Source: Candidatus Rokuibacteriota bacterium
GTDB taxonomy: Bacteria > Methylomirabilota > Methylomirabilia > Rokubacteriales > CSP1-6
Reading direction: 5' to 3'
DNA length: 64,000 bases
Assembly (NCBI GenBank): GCA_003220535.1
Contig: QHSU01000059.1
Location: 124,001 to 188,000 of the forward strand
Below the pieces are notes generated by a model, which saw only the letters and a program-made list of their open reading frames with translations, had not been told where the DNA came from and ran no database searches. The translations under genes were made by a program, and so were the position numbers. Below, piece by piece: positions 28,543-37,318 of the stretch. Numbering within the stretch: position 1 is the first letter of the stretch; every line of letters starts with the position of its first letter.

Positions 28543-30077
28543 GGTCTGGAGGATTCCGTCGGCGACTTGCGCGCCCAGCGGGCATCGGCGAACGCCTGCC
28601 CGACGGCACCGTAGTCGCGTCCCTGGCCACGAGCCGCCTTCGCGGCGTCCGCTGCGGCGGTCTCGAGCGAGCCGATTCCGGCTGTCGCTCGGGCCAGTCG
28701 CCGGTAGGGCTCGAGGTCGAAGCCAGCCACCAGCAACCCGCGTTGCCCTGTCCAGGGAAGGGCATTGAACAGCTCGAACAACGTCTGGCGGCTGCCGAAG
28801 GAGTCGCACACCATGTCCCACGCCAGCCGCGTGATGCGCGCCCGCTCGCGCGCGGACGCGCGGGGGCCGGCGAACATGCTCTCGAGCGTGGGGCCGATCG
28901 TCGGGTTGTCGAACGCCGCCTGGACGGGCATGTTGATCAACCCCTGACTGGCGATGTCGTGCAGGTAGCCGGTCACGCGGCGGTAGTGCTCCACCGAGTA
29001 GGCCCGCCCGGCGGTCACGTACTGCGGGCTCGGCATGCAATGACCGGCGGCAGTCACGCTGCTCTGGTCCTCCGAGGCGTGGATGAACGCGCGCAGGGTG
29101 ATGAGGTATCTGAGAATTTCGCCCACCGCCTCCTGGGACTGCGGCTGCTGCGCGCGGCCCATCATGTCGGGAATCAGCGCGTACAACCCGGCCAGCACCT
29201 CGGCCTTGACCGCCAGACGCACCAGGATGCTCCAGTGCGCCCACTCGGTGATGCGCGGGAAAATGGTCGCGCAGAACTTCTCGTCGGCCATGCTGAACAC
29301 GCGCTCCCACGGAACCAGCACGTCATCGAAGATGATCATGCAATCGTTCTCGTCGCCGTACTGGCTCACCGGATGATCGAAGGCGTTTCCGGTTCCATAG
29401 ACGGAGCGGGCGACGACCCGCAGCCCGGGTGTGGCGATGGGGATCGAGAAGTACACCACGTGGTCCTCGGTGAGTCCCGCGCGGGGGACGCTCCCGATGA
29501 GCACTTCGTCGGCATGAGTGGCGAACGTGGCCACCGTCTTCACGCCGCGGACGATGATCCCGTCCGCGTTGCGGCCGACGATCCTGGGCACGACGGTCTC
29601 GTTGATGGGCTGGGACGGACGGGATTGCACGTCGATGAACCCATGGGAGAGCATGAGGTCCTTGTCCCGAGCGTGCCGCCAGTACCGTTCGATGTTCTGC
29701 TCGAAGCGCTTGTCCCCGCGGCTGAAGTCGGTCTTGACGTCCAGCATGCCCAGGTGAAACAGCGGCACGTAGTCTTGCGGCCGCCCGAACAGACCGCCGG
29801 TGTGGCGCGCGATCGTCTCGGTGAACAGCCGGCGCCAGCCGAGCTGATCGCGGTCGCGCGGCTGGAGCCACGTGCCGCTGACCGGTCGACCTTCCTCGTC
29901 TCGCCAGGTCAACGCCTCCTGGTTCGCGCCGACCAGGTCGTACATGCGGGCGAATGTCCGGCCTACGATGGAGAGCCCCGGCTCGGTCGTCACATCGTCG
30001 ACCCGTTTACCGTCGAGATAGACTTCCCGCCCGTCCCGCAACGCCTGGAGGTACTCGGCTCCGGTACGCAGCGCCAT
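28539..30077 (-). CDS. 4-hydroxyphenylacetate 3-hydroxylase (HpaB) family flavin monooxygenase
   Basis: A 512-residue protein (E. coli HpaB has 520) aligned throughout: LRTGAEYLQALRDGREVYLDGKRVDDVT, RNADGIIVRGVKTVATFATHADEVLIG, NDCMIIFDDVLVPWERVF and ARITRLAWDMVCDSFGSRQTLFE. These FADH2-dependent enzymes ortho-hydroxylate phenols or open-ring related substrates; they need a separate flavin reductase, which is not seen here. The ATG at 30077 is preferred for the family start MALRTGAEYL and a GGGAAG site upstream. It is flanked by a binding protein and a quinone reductase, consistent with phenolic catabolism. Confidence 0.9.
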   Translation of the reverse strand: MALRTGAEYLQALRDGREVYLDGKRVDDVTTEPGLSIVGRTFARMYDLVGANQEALTWRDEEGRPVSGTWLQPRDRDQLGWRRLFTETIARHTGGLFGRPQDYVPLFHLGMLDVKTDFSRGDKRFEQNIERYWRHARDKDLMLSHGFIDVQSRPSQPINETVVPRIVGRNADGIIVRGVKTVATFATHADEVLIGSVPRAGLTEDHVVYFSIPIATPGLRVVARSVYGTGNAFDHPVSQYGDENDCMIIFDDVLVPWERVFSMADEKFCATIFPRITEWAHWSILVRLAVKAEVLAGLYALIPDMMGRAQQPQSQEAVGEILRYLITLRAFIHASEDQSSVTAAGHCMPSPQYVTAGRAYSVEHYRRVTGYLHDIASQGLINMPVQAAFDNPTIGPTLESMFAGPRASARERARITRLAWDMVCDSFGSRQTLFELFNALPWTGQRGLLVAGFDLEPYRRLARATAGIGSLETAAADAAKAARGQGRDYGAVGQAFADARWARKSPTESSRP

Positions 30078-30109
30078 CGACGTTCTTCCCTCGAATCGAG
30101 CGCGGCGCT

Positions 30110-31339
30110 CTACGGACTCGGGCTCGGGTAGATGAGGCTGACGCCGGGGGCCGTCCACTGCTTGGGCCAGACGGTCACCCAGCGGCCTCCCTGGACCTGC
30201 TTGACCTTGACGAGGTCCTCACACGTGGAGTTGTTGAGACAGCCGAATCGCTCCCGACCGATGATCGTGTTCACCGTGTTGGTCTTGAGCCACCGTGCGA
30301 GCACCTTGTCGTCGAGGCTCTTGGTGGCGGTGACCGCGGCTTCGAGGATCTCCCAGATCGCGTAACCGAGCGCCGACTGATGGTCGACCTGGGTGTAGGT
30401 CAACCCCGCCTTGGCCGCCCGCTCGTGATAGAGCTTCACGAACTCGGCCACGATCGGGTTGTCGGTGAACGGAGGATGCTCCTCGAAGACGGACATGGCC
30501 ATCGCGTACTTCGTGTCCGGCGACTGCGCCATCGGCGCCGGCGCCGGGAAGAGCATGAACTGGCCCTTGGGCGTGTAGTCGAGCTTCTTGAGCGCCTCGG
30601 CCAGCAGGACCAGGTCCACCCCGACGCCGCCGACCCACAGGAAGTCGGGATTGGCCTCCTTCACCCGTGCGGCGATTGCGCCGAAGTCGCGGTTGCCGAA
30701 CTCGTACTCGAGATCGAGCACGATAGTGAACCCGCGCTTCTGCATGACCTCCTTGGCCCCGATCGAGACGAAGTGCACCGAGGGGAACTTGCTCGCCACG
30801 ACGGCGATCGTCTTCGGTGGCCGCCCGGTGGAGACGAGCGCGTCGAGGACCGAGCCGGGCATGGTCGCCTGCGGCTCCGGGCCCATCGCCTGGGTCGGGA
30901 AGTACATGTCGTACGTCTGACGTCGCGGATCGATGAGCATGGTGCTCGCGAGGAAGAGCTTGCCGTATTTCTGGGCCACCGCCATGGCCGCGAGGTTTCC
31001 GGCGGTCGCGTGCGCGCCGATGATGAGATCCACCTTGTCCACCGTGATCAGCCGCTCGTAGAGCGTGCGCGTGACCTCGGGCTTGGACTGGTCATCGAGC
31101 AGGATGTATTCGACCGGTCGTCCGAGCAGCCCGTTGCGCTTGTTGAGCTGCTCGAGGTAGATCTCGGCGGCGATCTTGTGGACGATCGCGGTCGAGCCGA
31201 GCGGCCCCGTCAAGGCGAGCGTTCCGCCGATCCGGATCGGCGGCCCCGCCGGCGCGCCGGACGTCGGCCAGGGGAGCAGGGCGAGGCACAGCGCGCCGCC
31301 GGCGCCCAGAATGGCCAGGCATCGAAGAAGACGTTTCAT
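30110..31339 (-). CDS. ABC transporter substrate-binding protein (branched-chain amino acid/LivJ type)
   Basis: A 409-residue Peripla_BP_6 protein with signal peptide (hydrophobic residues 7-23). Motifs: IRIGGTLALTGPLGSTA, YLEQLNKRNGLLGRPVEYILLDDQSKPEV, and DLIIGAHATAGNLAAMAVAQKYGKLFLAST. In aromatic clusters such proteins often bind aromatic acids rather than amino acids. No Liv permeases or ATPases are nearby. It overlaps the LLM gene (ATGA) and is followed after 32 bases by the HpaB-like gene, so the ligand is probably the operon's substrate. Confidence 0.9.
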   Translation of the reverse strand: MKRLLRCLAILGAGGALCLALLPWPTSGAPAGPPIRIGGTLALTGPLGSTAIVHKIAAEIYLEQLNKRNGLLGRPVEYILLDDQSKPEVTRTLYERLITVDKVDLIIGAHATAGNLAAMAVAQKYGKLFLASTMLIDPRRQTYDMYFPTQAMGPEPQATMPGSVLDALVSTGRPPKTIAVVASKFPSVHFVSIGAKEVMQKRGFTIVLDLEYEFGNRDFGAIAARVKEANPDFLWVGGVGVDLVLLAEALKKLDYTPKGQFMLFPAPAPMAQSPDTKYAMAMSVFEEHPPFTDNPIVAEFVKLYHERAAKAGLTYTQVDHQSALGYAIWEILEAAVTATKSLDDKVLARWLKTNTVNTIIGRERFGCLNNSTCEDLVKVKQVQGGRWVTVWPKQWTAPGVSLIYPSPSP

Positions 31340-32406
31340 CGCGCGGCCTCCGTGAGTGGAATGACCTCCCGGGCGAAGCGCCGCATGTTGGCATGTACTA
31401 TCGCCTCGGGCAGCCCGCCCCAGCTCGGCATGATGGTCGTGCAGGTGATCCCGACCTCACGTCGCCAGAGGTCGAGAACCTGAGCGCAGTGCTGAGGAGT
31501 CCCGAACAGCGCCTTGTTGCCGCCGTGCAGGCTGTCGTAGTTGAAGTACTGCATCTTCTCCAGCAGGTTCGCGAAATGCGCGTACTGGGCGGGGTCGCGA
31601 TCGCCGCGCATCTTCCGTTCGGGCAGCTCGTTGACCTGGCCATAGGCGCGGATGCGGTCGGCGATCTGCGCGCGGAGATCGTGCGTGTCGTCGGTGACGT
31701 AGACCATGAAGAAGGCCAGGACCTCCGGCTGGTGGCGGTGGCCGGCCGTCCGGAAGGCCTCGAAATAGAGGTGCACCCGCTGCTTGAGCTCGTCCACGCT
31801 GGGCGCGATGTACGGCACGATCATGACGGCGAACCCGAGCTTGCCGGCGTTGGCGTAGCTCTCCGGCGTGGCGGTCGCCGCCGCCCAGATCGGCGGGTGC
31901 GGCTTCTGGACCGGCTTCGGGACCAGCTCGACGTCTTCGAACTGGAAGAACCGGCCTTTGTGGGTCACCTCATGCTCCGTCCAGACACGACGCAAGACCT
32001 CGAGGCTTTCGGTGAAGCGCGGCCGACTCTCGGCCATGGAGATGCCGAGCCCGTCGTATTCGATCTTGAAGAAGCCGCGGCCGATGCCGACATCGACGCG
32101 GCCGTGGCTGAGATTGTCGAGGCAGGCGATCTCTTCGGCGACCAGCAACGGGTGCCGGTAGGGCAAGAGTGTGACCGCGGTGCCGAGCCGCAGCTTCCGC
32201 GTGCGCGCGGCGATGGCGGACAGCGCCACGAGCGGGTTCGCGTGAGCGCCGCCTAACCAATGGAAGTGGTGCTCGGTGAGCCAGAAGCTCTCGTAGCCCA
32301 GCTCCTCGGCGAGCACCGCGCGGGCGACCAGCTTGTCGTAGAACTCCGGGAGCGACCCGTGCGTCTCCTCGTGATAGTCCTCGATGGTGTGAATGCCCCA
32401 GCGCAT
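31336..32406 (-). CDS. LLM class flavin-dependent oxidoreductase
   Basis: A 356-residue luciferase-like monooxygenase. FWLTEHHFHWLGG, LRLGTAVTLLPYRHPLLVAEEIACLDNLSHGRVDVGIGRGF, and KPHPPIWAAATATPESY are the standard blocks; the EHHF histidine pair is present. It is the first intact gene of the aromatic operon. An insertion at about 245-275 (ERKMRGDRDPAQYAHFANLL) is longer than in the other LLM proteins here. Upstream are a tandem repeat and the remnant of a ring-cleavage dioxygenase on the same strand. Confidence 0.88.
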   Translation of the reverse strand: MRWGIHTIEDYHEETHGSLPEFYDKLVARAVLAEELGYESFWLTEHHFHWLGGAHANPLVALSAIAARTRKLRLGTAVTLLPYRHPLLVAEEIACLDNLSHGRVDVGIGRGFFKIEYDGLGISMAESRPRFTESLEVLRRVWTEHEVTHKGRFFQFEDVELVPKPVQKPHPPIWAAATATPESYANAGKLGFAVMIVPYIAPSVDELKQRVHLYFEAFRTAGHRHQPEVLAFFMVYVTDDTHDLRAQIADRIRAYGQVNELPERKMRGDRDPAQYAHFANLLEKMQYFNYDSLHGGNKALFGTPQHCAQVLDLWRREVGITCTTIMPSWGGLPEAIVHANMRRFAREVIPLTEAAR

Positions 32407-32434
32407 GGCTCCGCTTCCTCGTCTTTCTCGCGAG

Positions 32435-32509
32435 ACTCAGGCCGTGGACCCGGGCTCGGACTCACGCCGTGGATCCGGGTTCAAACTCAGGCCGTGGATC
32501 CTGGTTCCA
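32435..32509. repeat. 3 x 25-bp tandem direct repeat
   Basis: Three adjacent 25-base units at 32435, 32460 and 32485, each of the form actcaggccgtggatccggg plus five variable bases. Units differ at a few positions. The array sits between the LLM start (32406) and the remnant dioxygenase on the minus strand. The unit length is not a multiple of three and no ORF uses it. Confidence 0.9.
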
Positions 32510-32625
32510 GATGCTCGGCCACAGTGCGGAAGAGCTGCCGTCTCGCACTGGGGCCCGTCGCGGGCGACCAACGCCGGAAACATCGGCGTGTGGGGCACTC
32601 CAAAGCCCGCGACGATCTCGCCCAT
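32510..32625 (-). pseudogene. 5' remnant of an extradiol ring-cleavage dioxygenase (LigB-like)
   Basis: From ATG at 32625 the minus strand reads MGEIVAGFGVPHTPMFPALVARDG, the usual start of LigB-type extradiol dioxygenases (G-x-x-H-T-P with a metal-binding His). After GPQCETA the sense continues only in the next frame (QLFRTVAEHLE), so there is a 1-base frameshift near 32550, and the similarity ends at the tandem repeat. Only about 38 codons of roughly 300 survive. Same strand as, and directly upstream of, the aromatic operon. Confidence 0.6.
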
Positions 32626-32670
32626 GCTCCGGCCTCTTCGCATAGACCACGCGTGTCGTCAAGGAAAGTT

Positions 32671-32730
32671 GTGCGAGCCGCAGGGCCGCCCCGGGGCTGG
32701 GCCCCCAGGCCCGAGGCGAGCGAACGAAGA
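32671..32730 (+). repeat. dispersed GC-rich intergenic repeat, copy 5
   Basis: A 60-base copy, gtgcgagccgcagggccg then a cccgaggcgagcgaacgaag tail, most similar to copy 3 at 5333. It ends 17 bases before the methyltransferase ATG at 32748, so it lies in that gene's leader. Again between divergent genes (32406 minus, 32748 plus). Confidence 0.75.
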
Positions 32731-32747
32731 AGGAACTTGGAGGACCC

Positions 32748-33608
32748 ATGAGCGACACGAGCGATGCGCGCGCCACGAATGCCTACTGGGGACGCGACGG
32801 GCTGGAGCGGCTGATCCTCGACGCGCTCGCCGCCGCGGGCAAGAACATCGGCGCGCTGACGATCGACGACCTGGCGCCGGCCGACCAGTTTCACAGCGGT
32901 GGCAAGGGCGCGACCGAACGGCTGGCGCGTCTGGCCGCGCTGCGGCCCGGCATGCGCGTTCTCGACGTGGGCGGCGGGCTGGGCGGTCCCGCGCGCACAC
33001 TGGCCGTCCAGTTCGGCTGCCACGTGGCCGTCGTCGACCTGACCGAGTCGTACGTGCGGGCGGCCGCGGCGCTCACGGCCCGGCTGGGGTTGTCGGATCG
33101 CGTCACGCATCGCATCGGTGATGCGCTGGCGCTCGATGTGGAGGCCGGCCTGTTCGATGTCGTGTGGACCCAGAACAGCGGAATGAACATCGCCGACAAG
33201 GAGCGGCTCTACGCCGGCTTCGCCCGCGTGCTGCGTCCGGGTGGCCTGCTGGCGCTCCAGGAGCCGATGGCCGGACCCGTCCAGCCGGTCGTGTTTCCGG
33301 TGATGTGGGCGCGCGACGCGGGCGCGAGCTTCCTGCGAGCACCTAGCGCGATGCGCGCGGTGATCGAGACTGCCGGGTTCCACGTCCGCGTCTGGGACGA
33401 CGTCACCGAAGAGGTACCGAGCGTCGCACCCACCCCCGCGCACAGCGTCCAGCGCATCGTCATGGGCCAGGCGCTCGACGCGATCGTGCAGGCCGGCCAG
33501 CGGAACCGCGAGGAGCGACGCATCCTCATGGTGCAGGCGGTTCTGGAGCGGCGCGCGCCGCTCGCGTCGTCAAAACCCGCCGATCTGGCACAATCAACCC
33601 CGAGGTGA
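32748..33608 (+). CDS. class I SAM-dependent methyltransferase
   Basis: A 286-residue methyltransferase. Motif I VLDVGGGLGGPARTLA at about 71-86 binds AdoMet; VVDLTESYV supplies the acidic residue of motif II, IGDALALDV motif III and VLRPGGLLALQEP the later strand. The N-terminal YWGRDGLERLILDALAAAGK and DQFHSGGKGATERLA are like sterol/tocopherol-type and glycine/sarcosine methyltransferases. The substrate is unknown. GGAGGACCC gives a ribosome site just before the ATG. Confidence 0.87.
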   Translation: MSDTSDARATNAYWGRDGLERLILDALAAAGKNIGALTIDDLAPADQFHSGGKGATERLARLAALRPGMRVLDVGGGLGGPARTLAVQFGCHVAVVDLTESYVRAAAALTARLGLSDRVTHRIGDALALDVEAGLFDVVWTQNSGMNIADKERLYAGFARVLRPGGLLALQEPMAGPVQPVVFPVMWARDAGASFLRAPSAMRAVIETAGFHVRVWDDVTEEVPSVAPTPAHSVQRIVMGQALDAIVQAGQRNREERRILMVQAVLERRAPLASSKPADLAQSTPR

Positions 33609-33729
33609 TCGCCACCTCGGCCTCAGCGTGGGCCGGGGCAAGCTCGAGACGGCGATCACGATGAAGCGGGCGCTCGCGTCCGTGCTTTAATCGGCTTACC
33701 GGTAGTCGCGGACAGAGGAGACGCAGACC

Positions 33730-34188
33730 ATGACCGAAAAGAAGGCGACCGACCAGGAGATGAGGGCGAAGCTCACGCCGGCGCAGTACGAGGTCACGCA
33801 GTGCAGCGCGACCGAGCCACCGTTCCGAAACGAGTTCTGGAACCACCACGAGCCGGGGATCTACGTCGACGTCGTGTCGGGCGAGCCGCTGTTCGCCTCA
33901 ACCGACAAGTTCGACTCCGGCACCGGCTGGCCGAGCTTCGTGCAGCCGCTCGAGAAGGAGAACGTGACGGAGCTCTCCGACACCTCGCACGGGATGCGCC
34001 GCGTCGAGGTGCGTTCGGCGCATGCCGATTCGCACCTCGGCCACGTCTTTCCCGACGGCCCCGGCCCGAACGGTCTCCGCTACTGCATCAACTCGGCCGC
34101 GCTCCGGTTCATTCCGGCGGCGAAGCTGGAAGAGGCCGGGTACGGCAAGTACAAGGTGCTGTTCGAGAAGGCGACGCCGAAGCGGTAA
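33730..34188 (+). CDS. msrB: peptide-methionine (R)-S-oxide reductase MsrB, zinc-less form
   Basis: A 152-residue MsrB that reduces methionine-R-sulfoxide in proteins. [30 protein letters not shown] and the catalytic Cys119 (RYCINSAAL) are complete. The two CxxC zinc motifs are missing (VVSGEPLF where CxxCG is expected), so this is the metal-free type; Cys25 may act as resolving cysteine. No MsrA is next to it. The 120-base gap upstream has no recognisable gene. It ends at a strong hairpin shared with the convergent TPR gene. Confidence 0.93.
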   Translation: MTEKKATDQEMRAKLTPAQYEVTQCSATEPPFRNEFWNHHEPGIYVDVVSGEPLFASTDKFDSGTGWPSFVQPLEKENVTELSDTSHGMRRVEVRSAHADSHLGHVFPDGPGPNGLRYCINSAALRFIPAAKLEEAGYGKYKVLFEKATPKR

Positions 34189-34196
34189 CCGAAGCT

Positions 34197-34229
34197 CGCG
34201 GCGGTGGGGTCTCGGGCCCCACCGCCGCG
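34197..34229. terminator. bidirectional hairpin between msrB and the TPR gene
   Basis: A perfect 13-bp stem (cgcggcggtgggg / ccccaccgccgcg) with a 7-base loop lies between two convergent genes, 9 bases after the msrB stop and 8 bases from the other stop. A T-run is lacking, as is common at this GC content. Confidence 0.65.
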
Positions 34230-34236
34230 TCGCAGT

Positions 34237-35856
34237 CTACTTCGCCAGAAACGCCTTGGCCTCGCGCAGCTCCGGACGCTCGGTGTCCGCGTTGCCGCAG
34301 AGGTTCACGAGGGTCGTATAGAAGCTCCGCGCCCGCGCCTGGTCGCCGGCGAGCTGGGCGGCGCGCGCCGCGCCAAAGAGGCTGCGGAAGCGATTGGGTT
34401 CGGTGACCAGCGTGGTCTCGAACTCCTTCAGAGCGTCAGCCGGCCGGTTCACCTCGAGCAGAAGATCTCCGAGCAGCTCGCGCGCCGGTACGATCGGCGC
34501 GGGCGTGACGGGGTGCTTCTCCATCGTGGCCTCTAGATCGGCAGCGGAGCGCAGCAACGTGAGAGCCTCAGCCGTGTTGCCTTTCGCGCGGGCGACAAAC
34601 GCTGCTGCCGCCCGGCGCTGGACCTCGACCTGGTCCGCCCAGTACGTATTCTTCCCCTGGGTCAGTGTGTCTCGCAGCGCCGCCAACCGATCCACGTCCT
34701 TCTCGGCGGATGCCACGTTGTTGGTGCGCGAGGCGCCCAGCGAGCGCGTGAACGCGGTGATGGCCTCGGCCCAGGGGTAGCGCGCCCACGGGAACGTCGC
34801 TTGTGGCACCGTCATCGTGGCGGCGTCGCTCCAGCTCCGGCGCTCCAGGGCGTAGCGGGCCGGGACGGCCACGAGCGCGTAGGCGGCCGCGAGGCTCTCC
34901 GGCTCCGCCTTCCGATACTCCGCGACCTCGTCGACGACGCGTCGGGCCGCGACGTCCCGGGCGCCCTGCAGATACCCGTAGGCCAGGTAGTCCTGAGCGT
35001 GGAGCGTCTGGTCCCAGGCGTAGGCGCCGCCTTGCTGGGCCACGTACGCCTTGCCAGCGTCCGCGGAGGCGCGGTTGGAGTCGATCGACTCCTGCCACAG
35101 GCCGAGCCGCGTAAAGATGTGCGACGGCATATGGAGCGCGTGCGGCGCGGCGGGCGCGATCTTGGAGTAGCTGCGCGCGGCCACGAGTGACCGGCTCGCC
35201 AGTGGCGGGACGTCGTAGCTGTGGATGATATAGTGCGCGACGCCTGGATGATTCGGTTGTTCGACGAAGACCTTCTCGAGAATGGCGGCCGCCTTGAGCT
35301 GGTTCGCGTAGGTCTTGTCGGTGGGTGGCGCCGTCGCGTCGAGCGCCAGCGCGTAGAACACCGCCGCTTCCCGGTCCTCGGGGTAGCGCAGTGAGACTTG
35401 CTCCATCGCCTTCTCGTAGGTGACGGCGCGCGTACGGTGGTCGAGCTTGTCGGAGTCGCGATAGAACGTGGCGAGCGCGGTGATGTAGTCCTTCTCGCGC
35501 GGCGTAGCGGCCAGTGTGCCGGCCTTCTCCACCGCGGTCCGGCCGCGGGTCAGCATCGCCTCGCTCGGCGGTTGCCAGAGCGGATAGTAGACGCTCATCC
35601 CGATGCCCCAGTAGCCCATCGCGCAGCTCGGGTCCGACGCCGTCACGGTCGTGAACGTCTTGAGCGCCTCCTCGTACCAGAAGGAGTGAAGCAGAGCGAC
35701 ACCGCGCTCGAACACGGGCTGCGTCGAGGCGGCACACGAGGTGGGGAAGCGTACCTGGCCGAGTCCGCCGGGCACGGTCTCCTCGTGGGCGAGAGCACCG
35801 CCTGCCCAGAGGCAGGTCACGAGGGCCACGACCAATAGCGTGATGACTCGCTTCAT
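34237..35856 (-). CDS. exported TPR-repeat protein
   Basis: A 539-residue protein with a signal peptide (VITLLVVALVTCLWAGGALAH). Helical repeats of TPR/Sel1 style run throughout: SFWYEEALKTF, CAMGYWGIGMSVYYPLWQPP, AAVFYALALDAT, HYIIHSYDVPPLA, HALHMPSHIFTRLGLW and ADALKEFETTLVTEPNRFRSLFGAARAAQLAGD. The HIIHSYD and HMPSHIF blocks mark a recurrent but poorly studied periplasmic TPR family. It probably scaffolds other proteins; no enzyme motif is seen. The ATG at 35856 has AGGAG upstream. No gene is visible in 35857-36069. Confidence 0.82.
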   Translation of the reverse strand: MKRVITLLVVALVTCLWAGGALAHEETVPGGLGQVRFPTSCAASTQPVFERGVALLHSFWYEEALKTFTTVTASDPSCAMGYWGIGMSVYYPLWQPPSEAMLTRGRTAVEKAGTLAATPREKDYITALATFYRDSDKLDHRTRAVTYEKAMEQVSLRYPEDREAAVFYALALDATAPPTDKTYANQLKAAAILEKVFVEQPNHPGVAHYIIHSYDVPPLASRSLVAARSYSKIAPAAPHALHMPSHIFTRLGLWQESIDSNRASADAGKAYVAQQGGAYAWDQTLHAQDYLAYGYLQGARDVAARRVVDEVAEYRKAEPESLAAAYALVAVPARYALERRSWSDAATMTVPQATFPWARYPWAEAITAFTRSLGASRTNNVASAEKDVDRLAALRDTLTQGKNTYWADQVEVQRRAAAAFVARAKGNTAEALTLLRSAADLEATMEKHPVTPAPIVPARELLGDLLLEVNRPADALKEFETTLVTEPNRFRSLFGAARAAQLAGDQARARSFYTTLVNLCGNADTERPELREAKAFLAK

Positions 35857-36069
35857 AGGGTCTCCTTTCGAGGGTCGCACCGTTGGCGCGTAGGCATCAT
35901 AGGCACCGCAGACCAGACGCAAAGAATTTGCCATGTGGATGTGACGGTCTTTGCAATCACTCGACGCTGCCGCCGAGGCTCGGCCTCGGGCGATATGCCC
36001 GGAGCGGGCGAACTTCCCCGGGCGCGCGGGACCGGCCGGCGCGCGACCAGCGCCGCGCCCAGCCCGCGC

Positions 36070-36543
36070 TCAGCGGTCGGCGCCCAGCCTCGTCGCGCCG
36101 CTGTTCGGCTTGAGGTGCGTCAGATTCCCCAGCTCCTGGAGCGCGGTCAACATCTCGACCGGAATCGGCTGCGAGCTCAGCGAGCCGTCCTCGTTGATGC
36201 GGGCGTAGACGCGAGTGGCTTTGCCTTCGCTGACTGGAGCCCCGGTCACGGCGTTCTTCGCCTTGCAGTTCCAGTGCAGCGTGCGAGCACCGACCTCCGC
36301 GAGGGTGATGGTATTCACGATCCGGTCACCGTAAGCCGCCGGACCGATGAAACGAAAGTGGATCTCGCCCATCACGAACGTCGTGCGGTCGTTCTTGATC
36401 ATGTGCTCGATCGGATAGCCGATGACGCGGAACAGCTCGTGCTCGGTGTCGTTGAACCAGGCGACGATCCGGGGGTAGTACACGAGGCCGAAGGGGTCCG
36501 ACTCGCCCCAGTTGACCGTGATCTCCTTCCAGTACATGGCCAT
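36070..36543 (-). CDS. acyl-CoA thioesterase, 4-hydroxybenzoyl-CoA thioesterase family
   Basis: A 157-residue single hotdog-fold protein. NWGESDPFGLVYYPRIVAWFNDTEHELF carries the active-site Asp of 4HBT-type thioesterases (W-x-x-x-D-P-x-G-x-V-Y-Y-P), and FRFIGPAAYGDRI the following strand. It would hydrolyse an aromatic or short acyl-CoA in the cytoplasm. The ATG at 36543 or a second at 36537 may start; GGAGGAAG is upstream and a sigma-70 promoter is at 36581-36609. No CoA ligase is adjacent. Confidence 0.87.
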   Translation of the reverse strand: MAMYWKEITVNWGESDPFGLVYYPRIVAWFNDTEHELFRVIGYPIEHMIKNDRTTFVMGEIHFRFIGPAAYGDRIVNTITLAEVGARTLHWNCKAKNAVTGAPVSEGKATRVYARINEDGSLSSQPIPVEMLTALQELGNLTHLKPNSGATRLGADR

Positions 36544-36580
36544 GATGCTCTTCCTCCGTTCGCGCGCGGCTCGTCACGCC

Positions 36581-36609
36581 GGTATACGGGATCGTCGCTC
36601 TTGCGTCAA
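36581..36609 (-). promoter_or_regulatory. sigma-70-type promoter for the thioesterase gene
   Basis: On the minus strand TTGACG and TATACC are separated by exactly 17 bases, placing the start of transcription about 30 bases before the ATG at 36543. One of the best -35/-10 pairs in the window. Confidence 0.55.
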
Positions 36610-37315
36610 GTCGGCGCCCCGGGCGGAGCACGCACGGCCAGCGGCGGACGGGGCCGGGCGCCGGGGGCCGCGCCCCCGCGGTCGGCTCCGTCACCCGGGC
36701 GAAGAGGGGTCGTGAGGTCGGCGAAGGAGGGGAAGCGCTGGGCGACGTTGTCGCACTCGCCGAAGCCGTAGTCGACGTAGAGGAAGGGAGCGCCGCACTC
36801 GCGCGCCGCGGCCTGATCGCCGGGCGTGTCACCGACGAAGACGGGGTGGCGAAGCTGGTTGCGCTCGATCAGCGCGCGGAGATTGTCCGCCTTGGACCGG
36901 CCGGTGTTGCCCCAGCACTCGAAGTCCCGGAAGCACGCGCCGAGCCCCGACCATCGAAGGAAGACCTCGATGTAACCGGTCTGGCAGTTGCTGACGATGA
37001 AGAGCGGATACCGCACGCTGAGCCGCCTCAAGCCGGCCTCGACGTCGGGGAACACCTGCCCGCCCAGCTCGGCGACGACCTTGTTGTCCTCGAGCTGGGT
37101 CTCCGCGACGAGCGTCAACACGTGCGCTTCGGGCAGACGAAGACCTCACGAATGCATTGCTCGTGCGGCTTGCCGGTGACGCGTCTGACGTCGTGCTCGG
37201 TGATGGGCCGGAACGCGATGCCGTGCCGGCCGAGCACTCGGTTCCACCCGATGGCACACGCCGCCGACGTGTCCCACAAGGTGCCGTCGAGATCGAACAC
37301 GACCGAGTCGATCAC
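36606..37315 (-). pseudogene. HAD-family phosphatase, frameshifted
   Basis: ATG at 37315 gives MIDSVVFDLDGTLWDTSAAC (D-x-D-G-T nucleophile motif) to CIREVF, then the frame runs to a stop at 37115. The rest of the protein continues in another frame: LPEAHVLTLVAETQLEDNKVV, FIVSNCQTGYIEVF, RSKADNLRALI and VFVGDTPGDQAAARE. One extra base near 37130 (ttc-gtctgccc) would restore a normal phosphoglycolate-phosphatase-like enzyme of about 220 residues. Either the gene is broken or the assembly has a 1-base error. A further 30 residues at the C terminus have no homology. Confidence 0.8.
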
Positions 37316-37318
37316 CGG

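Noticed and set aside
32435-32509. Possible small CRISPR array
   Set aside because: The three 25-base units are directly adjacent with no spacers, and there are no cas genes in the window.
33609-33729. Short open stretch before msrB ending LETAITMKRALASVL
   Set aside because: No start signal, no family recognised, too short to support as a gene or remnant.
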